This document shows, piece by piece, positions 1-11,400 of a stretch of DNA of 64,000 nt. The notes beneath the pieces were generated by a model, which was not told the origin of the DNA, did not search any database, and worked only from the letters and a program-made list of their open reading frames with translations. The stretch spans positions 1,897,501 to 1,961,500 of the forward strand of contig JADANN010000256.1 of NCBI GenBank assembly GCA_018806985.1. The letters are read 5' to 3'. The stretch's first letter is position 1; each line of letters begins with the position of its first letter. Position numbers and translations under genes: made by a program. This DNA is from Angiostrongylus vasorum (taxonomy: Eukaryota > Nematoda > Chromadorea > Rhabditida > Metastrongylidae).

Positions 1-242
1 TTGAGGATTTCCATTTCATCTTGAATGTCGTAGAATGATGGTCGAGGAATTCTCCATGGAGTCCTGAGATAGCCTGGGGGGAGTGTTCCCAATAGGATTG
101 CAGAGAGTGGTTTTTTCCCCAGACAAGTCCGGTACCACTTCCCCTCCCCAGAGGGATGAGAGGGCTTGGTAGGCCCGCAGCGGAAACGAACTAGCACCAT
201 GCTCGTGATGACGGACATCACTACCACTATGCTATCTGCCCC
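1..242 (-). repeat. tRNA-derived SINE, family A (3' end beyond window edge)
   Basis: Read on the minus strand, the element starts near 242 with a pol III A-box-like GATAGCATAGTGGTAGTGA, followed by a degenerate B box (TAGTTCGTTTCC) about 45 bases on. The body recurs at 5735-6020, 18440-18776, 24405-24755, 33940-34290 and 50785-51133. The unit is about 340 bp. This copy is cut by the left edge of the window and lies downstream of the last visible exon of peroxidase B, so probably in an intron. Confidence 0.75.
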
Positions 243-473
243 CTAAAAATTTTTCTGTAGGTAACTAAATTTCACTATGCGTTTGCACTAAGATCGTATA
301 CGCTTTTTTGAGTAGCGTTACACAGTCTTGGTTTGTTTGCAACTAGTTTTCGCAAGAAAGGTTCTATAGCATTCTGTTAAGAAATTCGACACGGCTAGAC
401 AAAGTGAACACAAAGCCAATTTTCTGTTTGCACTAAATGCCGACGACAACGGCATAACCAATCAACTGATAAC

Positions 474-640
474 CCTGGTTGATTTGATTCCTATATCCGA
501 GGTTTAGCTGACCGAGCAACGATCTAGCGAACGGCAGACAACGGGGCTCCCCATTGGGATAGTGTGTGGGAAAGAACGGATCGCCTGGTTCCACTCGAAT
601 GGGCATACAGTGCACCGAGATCGTCTCCGCAGAATCACAT
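474..640 (-). CDS. Peroxidase B exon: [13 protein letters not shown] to LGYRNQINQ
   Basis: The acceptor TTTTCAG precedes base 640, and the first base completes an Arg codon (AG|A) from exon 1864-1719. The exon encodes the Cys-rich turn and the DPFF and [19 protein letters not shown] segments that precede the calcium-binding loop in this family. The donor is GG|GTTATC, phase 1. The next exon, expected to read T-A-Y-x-D-G-S, is not found in 1-473 and must lie to the left of the window. Confidence 0.85.
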
Positions 641-3513
641 CTGAAAACGCATTGTTAGGGTTGGCTGTTGAGAAGCTTTTGCATATGCAATTGAAGTGGA
701 GAGAAAACGCATTATTGTGAACTTAGACGAAATGGCAAGACTTTTAAAAAAAGCGTGAAGCGTTCAGCATTGAATGCTCCCTAAATGAAGCCTGGTGCAT
801 TCGACTTCAGTGAGCCTCAAAGGCGGTCGAGTGCATATTTGATTTGCAGAATTACTTATGGTTACCCCATGTCTTATTTCAGTCAAACACAAGCCAGACA
901 CCAATTTCCCAAGCTCAGCGCCAGGATCGAACCAACAACCATACCTGCATGGCAGGGTACCTCCAATACCCTCAACATTAATAAAAAAATAAAATAAAAT
1001 GTTAACACTGAGATTTCGGCTATAGCCTCAGCTTAACTGGGTTCAATGCCGATTTATGCCCCCATATCAATCCCGTTTACAGGTGATGGCGCCTTCAGAT
1101 AGAAAAACTGGCTGAAAGAAATACAAATCAGGGCCTCAGTAGTGCAGTGTGTGTAACCCGCGAGCACCGGAAAGGGTAATCGCGGTTCGATCTGCCCTGA
1201 GGTGCAGGTTTTGCAAATATTTCAGCATCACTGTGGTTGCACTTACATAATACCCCTGCCAAGAAAAATTACAGTATACATGAAATAAAAAGGCTAATAT
1301 TGAGACGATATAGATGGAAATTGTCATTCGTCGCACTACCACCTGAGTGTCCCTACCCGTGGATATTCAGTATCATAGTGACACGAACCCGTCATCACAG
1401 AGTGCACACGTCCAGTTTTAATGCCACAATTACGATTGCCTTTCTGTTGATATTTTTTGGTGTTTACAAACAACAGAAGTTGCTTGTTTTGCTAGGGTAC
1501 TACAAATTCATTTACATTTCAAAATAATTGTGTTAACAGCATAAATCATAGATTATCCTTCATAAACAGATCTCCGATCTTCCAAGGGGAAGGAGGGACA
1601 AGGGCGACGACCTGTATGGATGGCATTTCACTTCTAATTAGGTGATTCATTTGTCCCAGAAACTGAGATGAGATGTAGTGTAATGTCGTTTTCAGCACAA
1701 AGTACTTATGTGCAGCACCTTGTGCAGTTGAGGATCTCGTCATTGGGTCCGCGAGCGATAGGCGAATGTGTGATCTCGTGGTCCAACATCTGACCGAACT
1801 GCATAACCATATGGGTGAATTTCACATGTGAGATGTCACGATCTTCACAGACAATGTTCGAAATCTGGAATTAAAATGTTATAAGTGTATGCGTTCAGAA
1901 TAATTCTCTTCTAAATGAGAAGCACTTAAGCTACCAAAAGTGCACTGGATTAAAAACAACAAGAAAAAAGGGAAGACGCATTGGCATGTTAGTCTAAAAT
2001 AAAATATCGAAGACGACTAGTTTTCGTACCCGGAAAATGCGTCCTCACTTACACAGCCGTGGATTTGGGAGCGGCTTTCCGCTTTTGGCGCGACTTCGTG
2101 GCGCATCAAAACCATCGTCGTAAACCGGCGGCAGTAGATGCCGTAATGGCGAGAAGGAGTTAGCATACCCGGGAAACTTCAAATTATTGCACCATCCCGA
2201 ATGAGTACGATATCTGAAATCTCAGAAATATTGTAAGAACAACATATTAAATCTTTAACGATAAAAATGGTCGAAAACACACTAATCTACGCGAGAAAAA
2301 TTACGAGTACCGGCATCCATTTCCTAGAATGTAGAACAACGGTATGCCGCCTCATCGTGGCCGAGAGGTGTTCCCTGGGTGTCGGACTACGATATACAGC
2401 GAGGGATTCATCGTCCTGGCAGGGTCTCCAATGCTGTGAAGGAGTCCGGCGTTTTCGTCAGGAAGCCCAGATAAGAGTAAACCAATACCAGGATTCACCG
2501 CCGTCTTTGTATCAAACTGGTCACATGGTGACAAATCTCCCTCTGATCCACAAGAGCTGCGACTACCTGTGGTGGTGAAGACTTGAGGCAAACTTTGGCC
2601 AGTCTGATCTCGAGATTTCAGGGAACCACAATGGTTTAGCCAGCAAATCTCCGAAAAATGGAGATTATGCTGGGGCCCGCACCATCAGTGAGGGCGGGCC
2701 ATTCAAGTATCCGAGTAAGTATGAGAATATAGAACACGCATAGGCTTTTTTCATTGTGGTAAAGGATTCGAAGCTGAAAAGGTTGCTATGATTTTCTTCC
2801 AAACAGAACCTTAGAAGGGACATCATAATTTGGACACCCTGCTCTAGAAAGATTTCAACATTTTTGAGAGGGTTATCGTGGAAGTGTAGCTTATATAAAG
2901 TATCTTAAAGCTTCTCATTCAAATACGACAACAATTTTTCCCAGTCTTTGTAACTTTCACGCTGTCAATCCATATTGGCTACTACCAACGATTTTTTTCA
3001 CAACCGAATGCGTCACCAACTTCGTCGTATGATCACACGGTAGTATTTTAGGCAGACATTCTTCAGCCGTCGATAGACCGTCATCGGACAGAAAGGCCGT
3101 GAAATTGTTTACAAACGTTGAAACATCAATATCTGGCAGTAGACGCTGCAGCACATCAATTTCTAGTGGTGGAAGACGTTCTTCCTCCGAGAGCACCTCA
3201 CTGAAATAGTACTGCTTATTCATGATCAACGTTAGAGTGCAGAATTAACGGCAAAGTATAAATGCTAGAGAAGTTTCGAATCTTCTAATTCTCTAGAGCA
3301 GTACACGTGAGAATTCAGAAATTTCACTAGCTTGCTATATCGTCGAATGCACAAATACAGCAGAAAAAGCTACCCTAACTCACCCTTTAAGGAGTAGCTT
3401 TGTAGTCTCGAGCAAAATCGCCGACACCTGGGCGATCTGCTTCGCTTTCACCTTCGCACGCATCATATTGGAGTAGGCAAACAGCGGGTCACCCTTAGTG
3501 AACACACGCTGAT
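474..3513 (-). CDS. Peroxidase B: animal heme peroxidase, partial (3' exons off the left edge)
   Basis: Five confident exons (3513-3384, 3200-3021, 2213-2053, 1864-1719, 640-474) encode the N-terminal half of a secreted nematode heme peroxidase. In order: a helical pro-region (FAYSNMM..KAKQIAQ), the domain start [27 protein letters not shown], the distal helix [15 protein letters not shown], then [13 protein letters not shown] and [20 protein letters not shown]. The distal Gln, heme-linking Asp and distal His are all present, so this half is compatible with activity. The catalytic Arg and proximal His lie outside the window. Family members act in the extracellular matrix or cuticle by oxidising tyrosine with peroxide; that role is inferred here. 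Joins 3513/3200, 3200/2213 and 1864/640 are in phase, but 2213/1864 is off by one base. The gene lies head to tail behind peroxidase A, and probable 5' exons are at 4311 and 5276. Confidence 0.85.
740..840 (-). repeat. SINE family B tail fragment
   Basis: The segment GGTGCATTCGACTTCA and its flanks match the tail of the better copy at 59180-59465. This is a short fragment in an intron of peroxidase B. Confidence 0.4.
960..1265 (+). repeat. SINE family D copy
   Basis: The copy shares the head (GTTAACACTGAGATTTCGGC), the middle (CAGCTTAACTGGGTTCA) and the tail (TTTGCAAATATTTCAGCATC) with copies at 49705-50045, 53835-54180 and 39555-39805. A B-box-like GCGGTTCGATCTGCC lies at about 1182-1196. 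It sits in an intron of peroxidase B. Confidence 0.65.
1719..1864 (-). CDS. Peroxidase B exon: distal heme helix
   Basis: The acceptor AATTCCAG precedes base 1864. The exon encodes [34 protein letters not shown]. The distal Gln, the heme-ester Asp and the distal His of the family are present in GQMLDHE. The donor is ACAAG|GTGCTG, phase 2, which matches the following exon. The 5' join to 2213-2053 is one base out of phase with the best donor. Confidence 0.88.
2053..2213 (-). CDS. Peroxidase B exon: [11 protein letters not shown] to LPNPRL
   Basis: The acceptor TTTCAG precedes base 2213, and its first base completes Lys with AA from the preceding exon. The exon encodes the family signature [20 protein letters not shown], then [13 protein letters not shown] and LPNPRL. 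The best donor, CTGT|GTAAGTG, leaves one extra base relative to the downstream frame. Confidence 0.85.
2336..2735 (+). repeat. Interspersed repeat family C (about 390 bp), plus orientation
   Basis: The body is shared with copies at 13972-14215, 36022-36408, 49190-49568, 57520-57892 (plus) and 22735-23135, 30720-30975 (minus). Conserved blocks are GGAGGTGTTCC near the start, AAGGAGTCCGGCGTTT, CACCGCCGTC, and the 3' end CGGGCCATTCAAGTATCC followed by an AAGTA-like tail. I see no coding potential. It lies in the intron 2214-3020 of peroxidase B. Confidence 0.75.
3021..3200 (-). CDS. Peroxidase B exon: pro-region to PCDHTT
   Basis: The acceptor ACTATTTCAG precedes base 3200. GG from the exon above plus T makes Gly, then [20 protein letters not shown] follows. 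The exon ends [15 protein letters not shown]+AA, where the peroxidase domain begins. The donor is GAA|GTTGGTG. Confidence 0.85.
3384..3513 (-). CDS. Peroxidase B exon: helical pro-region
   Basis: The exon encodes [20 protein letters not shown], then a basic/hydrophobic helix ([20 protein letters not shown]). The donor AAAGG|GTGAGTTAG is strong, phase 2. The acceptor is either TTAAG at 3514 or CAG at 3509. The first gives the phase needed by exon 4311-4189. The segment corresponds to [20 protein letters not shown] in peroxidase A. Confidence 0.75.
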
Positions 3514-4188
3514 CTTAATAAGGTTCATGAATAACGATATCCACGTGAATTCTCATCTTATGCTGAGGTTTGGCCATACTGCTATCAGCTCATTTTTTAC
3601 GCTTAACATAAGACAAAGGCCTTGGTTAATCCAAAACTGTTAATTGGCCAGCTTGGTCAATGTAAAGTTCTAAAATAATTCGAAACAAGGTGGAGATCTT
3701 AACAGTACGTTGCAGAATAGACATCTTAGTGCCAAAGCGCTTCACTCTTCTTCTTCAGTTCCGTGTATATCATCTTTATCATTCATGCTCCGATTTACCA
3801 CCTAGTTGCCCGAAGATGTGGTGCTTTTTGCGCAATTTCTTCACTATAGGCAGCAGCATCATATTCTATCTTAAAAGGATTCAATTCGTAGAACCTATAG
3901 ATGAGCATAGCCACCAACACCTCTGATTGTTCTCTTTGACACCTCGCGTTTGATTGTCCCTAACATGCGACCTGGCTCGAAAACTTAAGCTTAACTTACG
4001 CAATCCATCTGAATAGTTCGCTGTATTTACGGTGCGTTGATTATGGCAAGAAAATTTTGCCTAGATCATGTAATAACTCTGCTGGAAAATATGCCGAAAA
4101 AAGAAAGGGGAAATTCATGGGTTTGAAAGAGTAGATGCGGAGTTGATTTGGAACTTGCTCTAAACCATAGCTATAAGCATTTCAGTAC

Positions 4189-4311
4189 CTTGCGTCTTGC
4201 TAAGCAATATTGCAAAAATTCCAGCACTTGGAATAATCCCTGGCCAATTTTTTCTTGTGTCACCGGCGTTTCTGCTTAACAACTCTTCACGAACAAAATA
4301 GAATATCATGA
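4189..4311 (-). CDS. Possible 5' exon of peroxidase B, with an in-frame ATG at 4309
   Basis: The exon lies between the acceptor TGCTTGCAG and the donor ACGCAAG|GTACTG. It is open for 40 codons (MIFYFVREELLSRNAG.., ..FAILLSKTQ) and ends in phase 1, which joins in frame to exon 3513-3384 (G|AT = Asp). It also accepts the phase of exon 5276-5210 (A|TC = Ile). The ATG is two bases after the acceptor. There is no clear signal peptide and no family motif, so this rests on splice sites and phase alone. Confidence 0.4.
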
Positions 4312-4469
4312 CTGCAAGCACGACCAAACTATCCTGCTCCGCATGATGGCTGTTAGATGGACTATAATTGGGATTGAAGTATTGTAGATGTTAGATGACA
4401 CTCAGCAATATTCCTGTAGGTATATTCATTATTCCTTCTTGAAGTACAGAAGTAATATAGGAAAAAAGG

Positions 4470-4760
4470 ATAATACGTTTGGCGTTGATCAACCCTTTGA
4501 GGGATGTGCTTTACACTCAACTCCACTGACATTGCAGATGTGAATGAATGCATGTACAACCTATACAATGATTTTTAGTGGCCTACAACTGCCAGCATCA
4601 GTTCAGTGTTTCTATTCTCCCAGAGAAGTCTGGCACCAATTTCTCGACGCTGAAGGAATGGAAGACTTGATGAGCGCGTGGCCCAGGATTGAACTCCTGA
4701 TCAATGCAATGTATAGTGAAGGGCACCTCTAACCAATGCACAACGCTCGCCCCCTACAGG
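4470..4760 (-). repeat. tRNA-derived SINE, family B
   Basis: The copy shares the minus-strand head (GCGAGCGTTGTGCATTGGTTAGAGG, quoted here only as a description: GCGTTGTGCATTGGTTAGAG), the B-box-like GTTCAATCCTGGG and the tail GTTGATCAACCC with 17060-17305 and 59180-59465. It lies between exons of peroxidase B. Confidence 0.6.
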
Positions 4761-5209
4761 AGCTACCAAACGGCGAAATCACAACCTGCTTTGTAGAGTG
4801 CTTCTTTCTCTGCAACTAACACTGCAGGTGTTATCTTCGTTCTGCCTCCACCTCGTTTCTACATGACTTCGCAGGGTCGCCAATACGTGTGTAGGTCCCG
4901 AGCAACCAGTCGTTGTCTTGTCATATTACTTCGGGCCTGGCTCTTTAATGATCTTTAAACAGACCGATTTTTTTATAGTGTAGATAAGATTTAGAATCAA
5001 ATTATATTCCCCTGCCGATGCCGTTGATGAAGGAACCATCCTACATTCCACCACTACATCGAACCTCAAACACAAAGATCACGATTAATCATGAGTTTAG
5101 AGGGCTGCTTTCTTCCATCTTGTTTCGTTAATTTGATAGTAATGCAAAAAAAGACGATATTAATTCATATGTGGGGTTTTGGGAACCAAATAGAGAAAAC
5201 AATACTCAC

Positions 5210-5276
5210 TGTGCCGCAAATTTGATATCTCACGTTTCTGTTGGTCCTTCAGATTATGAATAGCCAAATTTACAAC
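5210..5276 (-). CDS. Possible first exon of peroxidase B, 56 bp behind the stop of peroxidase A
   Basis: A very pyrimidine-rich tract ending GGTGTTGCAG (5277-5330 on the minus strand) is followed by an open 67-base segment (VVNLAIHNLKDQQKREISNL) and a strong donor ACA|GTGAGTATTG. Its phase fits exon 4311-4189. It has no ATG, so it would be an untranslated or inner exon. The acceptor could be a trans-splice site for a downstream gene of an operon, or this could be chance. Confidence 0.35.
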
Positions 5277-5332
5277 CTGCAACACCAGAAGAAGACCAAT
5301 AGTAAAGGAGGAGAAAAACAGTACGTGACTAA

Positions 5333-5450
5333 CTAGACCTTTTCCAGCGTATACTGTGAGACGGGAAACGTTGGCCTGTCTTCCAAATCTTTCCACTCAG
5401 CTATTGATGGTGAAGCAAGGACTGATGAAGAACAATCGATCTGCATGTTT
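5333..5450 (-). CDS. Peroxidase A exon 17 (terminal)
   Basis: The acceptor CTCTTTAG precedes base 5450, and GA|A makes Glu. The exon reads NMQIDCSSS, then [13 protein letters not shown], ending ..TLEKV and TAG at 5335-5333. The Cys, small residues and Ser-Ile..Trp match the usual C-terminal end of peroxidases just after the IQ..VF helix. An overlapping ORF in another frame (5160-5396) is a shadow. Confidence 0.8.
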
Positions 5451-8400
5451 CTAAAGAGTACGCTGAGAAATCGTCTGACTAGCAAGCAAAAAATTGCATG
5501 AATGTTAAAACCACAACGCCAACAACTTTTTGTTTAGCTTAGAAAATTGCATCACCGAGTAAGCTTTACATTTTCTATGCCCTCTTCAGACTGTGAAGAG
5601 GTCGAAATCCTCCGAAAGTTCAGCCGTTTTTTTTGCAAGCTGAAATATGTTAACGACCTCGTATCAGCTTATTAAGAATATTCTGTAGATTTGGCTGTCA
5701 ACGTTTTTGAAGACCACCCGATATCATGTATTGCGCATATTCCAGCACGTCTCAAATTCCTTCGCACCTATTACTCACGAAGTTCTTTGTTGAGTGTGGA
5801 GTGGGATGCTTCCTGAAGGTTTTCGATCCTCTTTATGTATGTCATTGAATGCTGGTCGAATCGATCCTTACTGGAGTCTTGGGATAGCCATGCTATGGTG
5901 TTCCGCGGTCTACACTACTAGGTGTTGCAAGACTGTGGATCTGAGGGAACTCTTCCCAGACAAGACTGGTACCAATGCTGTTTTTTGGAGGGATGGGATT
6001 TTTGGTTGGCTCGGAACATTGCGTTCATTATTGAACATCACCTTTACCACTGCGCCAGTTTTGTTGATCAATGTCAAGGTCGGATGAAACTAGGTTTTCG
6101 AAATTATTGAGAACATATTGCAAAACAGATCAAGAAATTTTAACCTCAGGACAACTGTAGAACAAAGAGGGATGAAATTTGCACGTGAACGTTTCCCACT
6201 ACTTAGGGATCGCTTCTTCTTTAATCAAGAGTAAAGGTAATACTAACAGAATAGAACTTGCGAAGCGCAGTAGCGTTCTGCAATGATGTATGTCTCTATT
6301 TCTACTTAAATGCAAGTAAACCAAGTCATCTATCCTTCCGGGTCAGTAAAACTGTGCTAAATACGTCCTGAAGAAGCTCATACTATTCTATAAATCACGG
6401 CGAGTACCGTGGTGAGAATTGGGGGCGCTCTAGGAGATAGCTAGCCAAGAATTCCTGTAAGAATTGTTTCCATCATCATTCAACAACAAAGAATGGAAAT
6501 TAGCAGCTGATGTTAGAATAACTTCGCGAACGACAAAAGCAAGACTAAAAGCGAATAAAAGAAGAGTTAGAATCTTCACAATGTGTGAAGACGAGTCATA
6601 TAAATGGAATAAAGTGAACAAATAATGAAGCTAACGCTGCGGTGAGAACGGGGCTTAAAATATATTTTCCAAATTTTCTTAAATATTCCAGGCGTCTTGT
6701 TTCTGAAGATTTCGAAATATTTCGTCGACTATGACAGCATCGTAATAAGATTTGTTAACACGAAAGTAAACTCCAAAGTTGGAAGGCAGTCAGGTGACAC
6801 AAGCGACGAAATACTCCCGCCGACGGGTCGACCACGACCAGGAGAATGAGTCTTTCGTCCCGCCCTTTTAATAAGTGATCTAGCCCAGGTAACTCACCAA
6901 CGATGAACGTGTTCTTGAACAGTTACAATGTAGAGCGGAAACTCACTCGAATATGTTTTCGCGCATGAAAACGTTGCTCTGGATCTTTTTCAGTTCTGTG
7001 TTCGAGCAAATGATCTCAGCTAGAGTGGTCTTTCGCAACTCCATGAGTTGTCTTTCGGTGAATCCAGATTTAGCGAAGTAGTTCTCGTACCAAAAACGAT
7101 CACCTCGTCGAGTCTACAATTATTCATGTGAAATAAAGACACGTATTATTTTAAATGTTCTAAAAATAAATGTGAAAATAATTTTGCAAATATGCAAAAA
7201 ATAACACCAGAAAGTTTCCAATTTCTGAATCCATAAATCATTTGTGATGCAGAAGCAGCGCTATCAAAGACGAAAAAACTTCACAAAGTTCAAGGACGTC
7301 GTGAGGCGAGTTTTCGGCAAGTGGAATGCCAAAGGTGTAATTTGCCGATCTCAATTTCTTTTTGAAACGTTGACGAGTACGAGGTGAATAGCTTTGGACT
7401 AAACAGTTTTGTGAATATTGCTCTTCTTCAACTGCTTCTTACCCTCTGAAATTGCTTGCCGGCTATACATGCCATGGTGGGTCCGAATAATGACCCTTTC
7501 AACGGTTTCTCAGCCAACACACCAACTAGCAGATCAATATCGTCCACATTTTCATAGATTACACTGATATAGTCGACTTTCGAGTCCCTTGTAAAGTATT
7601 CTTTCAGCTCGCGGAATGATCGTACCTGAAGCTACTTTCATTTTGGAAACGATATGAAGATTTGTAGTAACTTTGATCTCTACCATACTCTAGGCATTTT
7701 TTTCTACTATGCCAACGAAAAAATTTCGAAATTGAAGTCATCGTCGGTGAAAGAATGCGTCGGAAGTTTTTGTAACCTGTGATGCCAAATACTAAGTGGT
7801 TTAAGGACAATATTGGTAAAATAAATCAAGAAACTTTGTCAGATAGCACAACCATGTCCTCGTCCCTAATCTATAAAGCTCAGCCACAGTCAGTGGTGGC
7901 GACTTGAGAGCGCCTGAACGCGGGTATCTCGAGTTCCCAGGGGAAATCACGCACGATTTAAAATGTTATTGTGAATAATGGAACCTAGTTATAGATGAAC
8001 GTATATGTGAAGTTGACTAGCTCCGTGGATGATAACTGTGCATAACAATAAATCGAGTACAAAAAATGCTGGGATCCGTTTCATGTGAAAAATGGGCTGT
8101 CCAACTTTCTGACTAAGTATCTTCTTTTAAAATAAAGTGTCGTCAGCGACATGTAATACATTGGTTCGGCTCTTTTTTCTGCCCATACTGGAATGCAATA
8201 TGGCCATCCGATAAAGAAAGAGCAGTAGCAATCCCCTGGTTGCGGACAGGGGGTTAATCGCGGAGCAAAAGCGATCTTTGCTTTCGTGCGACGCACATGG
8301 ATTCAGGGGATGAAGTTCTATTCTTGCTGCGCCAATTTGGCACATACCTTCTGTGTTTAAGGAAACATATTCAAACATGCATGGGTGGGCGTATTCTCGT

Positions 8401-11400
8401 CTATGTTGACCATATTCTACGAGTCAGTTGGGCCAAACGACGGAAATCGAGTAACTGGGAAGCATATGGGAGTGGGAGCCACCGCAAAGCCGTGGATCAA
8501 AAACGCCTTTGAGAATAATCGTCGTTTACGCACCGACATCAAGCTATGACGAACAAGGACACGAAGCGCTCTGTATGAACTTGGAGGAATTCTTCAGAGT
8601 ACACCATATATTCTTTAACGCCATCATTGGAGGTTTCAACGCTAAAACTGGGCCCAGAGGAACGTCTCAAGAACGTCGTACTGCGACTCACGGATTAGAA
8701 TGGAACGAGCAGAGTGGGCGGGTGTTTGAGTATATCATGACTACCAAGAATCTTCATGGTAATTTGCAATTCTAGAAGCCAGCCCCCCACCCCCTCAACG
8801 CTGGGGAGTCGCTATTACAGATTATCATGACGAAATAGACCACATCGTAATAAATCGAAGGTGGCGCCCTAGCCGATGTCGCTGTTGTACCAAAGTTCTA
8901 TGGAGTAGCATATCATCACCCTCTTCGTGCAAGCTTTCATTTCTCTTGTAAGGGAGGAAACGCAGCTGAACTCAAAAACGAATTCCCAAACCACAAGAAA
9001 CTGGGAGTTATTCATTTTATTAAGTTGCTATTAGGCACGGTGCCGTTCTTCATAACATCGCCAAAGAATACGATTGACCTATTCAACAACTTCACTTTAG
9101 TGCTATGAAAGCTGGAAGTTCGAAGGTTTCCAGAAAGGCAACGGAGAAAATCATTCACGACTACTACTCTCAACACTTCAATACCCACGCACTCCCTGTA
9201 CTCAGACCAGAAGATGGCTATATCGTTCCACCAGTTCTCTCTTCCGAGATCCGACATGCTATTTGGTCGGAACAGTAAGAGTTCTGGAGAGGATAGGATC
9301 TAATCACCTGAAGAACCTTTTGCCACTCATCATAAAACACACTGGCTCAGCTCTTCACACGTTCCCCTGACAGAATACAAGGCTCCCACTCACTGGGAAG
9401 ACCAAGAAGGCTGTGTCATTGTTAAAGAAGGGTGACCTCCAAAATATCGGAACCTAACGCCCAATGTGCTTGTTGACTATCGTCTAGAAGCTCTTCACTC
9501 GTGTCATTCTAAATAGGATTGGCAGAAGACTCGGCAAAGGGCAGCTATGTGAGCAAGCAGGGGATTCGAAAAGGACTCAGCCACGATAGACTACACCGAT
9601 GCGACAACAAGAGTCATTGAAGCATCGCAAGGCTATAGGAGACCGCTTTGCCTTACCTTAGTAGATTTAGAGAAAGCTTTTTGACCTCAGTTAAGATAGA
9701 AGCAGTTATACAAGCCTTCGACAGCCCGGGCATCCCTACTGGGTATCTAAACGTTCTCCATGAGCTACATAAAAATTTCACAACCGAAATACCGCAAACA
9801 CTTGCGGTCCCAAGTTTTGCAATATATGTCAGCATCATTGTGGTTATGTTTCTCATCATACCCTGCAATGAAGAAAGAATAGGCAGTAAATAAAAAAGAA
9901 GTAACTACAAAATATCCCCATTATACACCGATGTTAACACTGGTGTCAAAAAGAGGGTAAGACAAAGCGATACTATCTGGTCAAAATCATTTACTTCTAT
10001 CTTTGGAACGTCATCCGAACATTAGAATGGGACAACATGGGAGCATAAATCAATGATCGGCCATTACACCACCCTCGCCTTGCTAATGACATCGTTCTCA
10101 CAACAGCAAACATTAGCCAGATGGGACGAATGCTAGCCCACTTTGACAAAGTCTGTGGAAAGATTGGTCTCCGACTAAATTTTACAAACACGATGTTCAT
10201 GAGGAACGGATTAGTTTCTTATGCTTCATTCATGCTCAGCGGTACGAATCCCTCCGAATGTTCCAGCTACGTTTATCTAGGTCAGGCAATCAACGTAGTG
10301 AACGACTTAGGTTCAGGGTTTAGCATGAGGAAGCGAACGGCTTTGGGGGGGGAGCTTTCAAGAGCATCGGGGATGTAGTGAACAGAAAAAAAACACCCGA
10401 CTCCGTGCCCATCTTCTCGACTCTACGAGTCTTCCCATGTTAACGTCTGCGTCAGAAAATTGGTCGCTGAGTAAGTAGAATGAAAGATCACTTAGCGTTA
10501 TTGAACGCGCAGACGATGCTATCCCGTATCAAGCAAATGAAGGAAGGGTTCCGCAGCTCCGATCTACGTCAACGATCAGAAGTCAAAGGCGGATGTTCTT
10601 ATGCCAAATTGTTGAGGATACGGTGGACAATGAGTACAGACGACAACCGATGGACAAGAGCCGCTAGTGACTGCGTTAATCGGGATGTCAAACTTACCGC
10701 AGTAAGACCACCGAACCGATTGTCAGAGTTCCTCACGAAAAGCATGGAAAAATGGTATGGTGCTCAATGAGTCCCTACAGTCAGCAGAACCCACTGGGCT
10801 AATCTTGCACGCGACAGGGGAAAAGTGGAAGATTCACAGCAGGTCACTAGACTTGACCTTGACTTGAGTAACTTGACGATGAACGGGACAATAGATGAAT
10901 GATGCTGCAGATGTTTCTGGACACTGAAAATACAGTGGAAATAATCAATCTGTTACCTACGCAGTAATTCAACTTCTTACTCGTGTGAATCTTTAACAGA
11001 ACCAACCAGTGGCAAGTTATTTGAAGCTCAGGGATGCATGCAAATTGAATTATAAAAAAAACCTCGTAGGATTGCTGGCGTCTAAAGGGGGTTGGGAAGT
11101 GCCAGAAATCCCACTTTTTAGCACCCCACAAGAAATTAAGCACCGCCATGAAGCCCATTAAAACACAAAATTATTGAGTGAGAATGAATGCTAAAAAAAA
11201 TTGGAATGGACAATTGGCGAATACCGTGCTAGTGGACGCAAAAAAGCAAGCGACGTTCGCGCCTAGAAAAGACTTCACATTTAGTAAAATTAGTGCTGAG
11301 AGAGAGAATGACCGACTCATTGCTCATGTTTTCGACAGCGTAACTCCTTCCTACCACGACTGTACTCAGAAAATCCAGCGTTACAAAGCATAGGCACAAA

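Noticed and set aside
3384..3513. A KGD triplet in peroxidase B, as in the integrin-binding motif of arthropod peroxinectin
   Set aside because: A tripeptide in a pro-region is too weak to support a cell-adhesion role.
5160..5396. ORF with a hydrophobic segment that looks like a membrane anchor
   Set aside because: It has no ATG and overlaps the terminal exon of peroxidase A in another frame. The hydrophobic text comes from translating the pyrimidine tract of an acceptor. Only the part after the acceptor (5276-5210) is kept as a possible exon.
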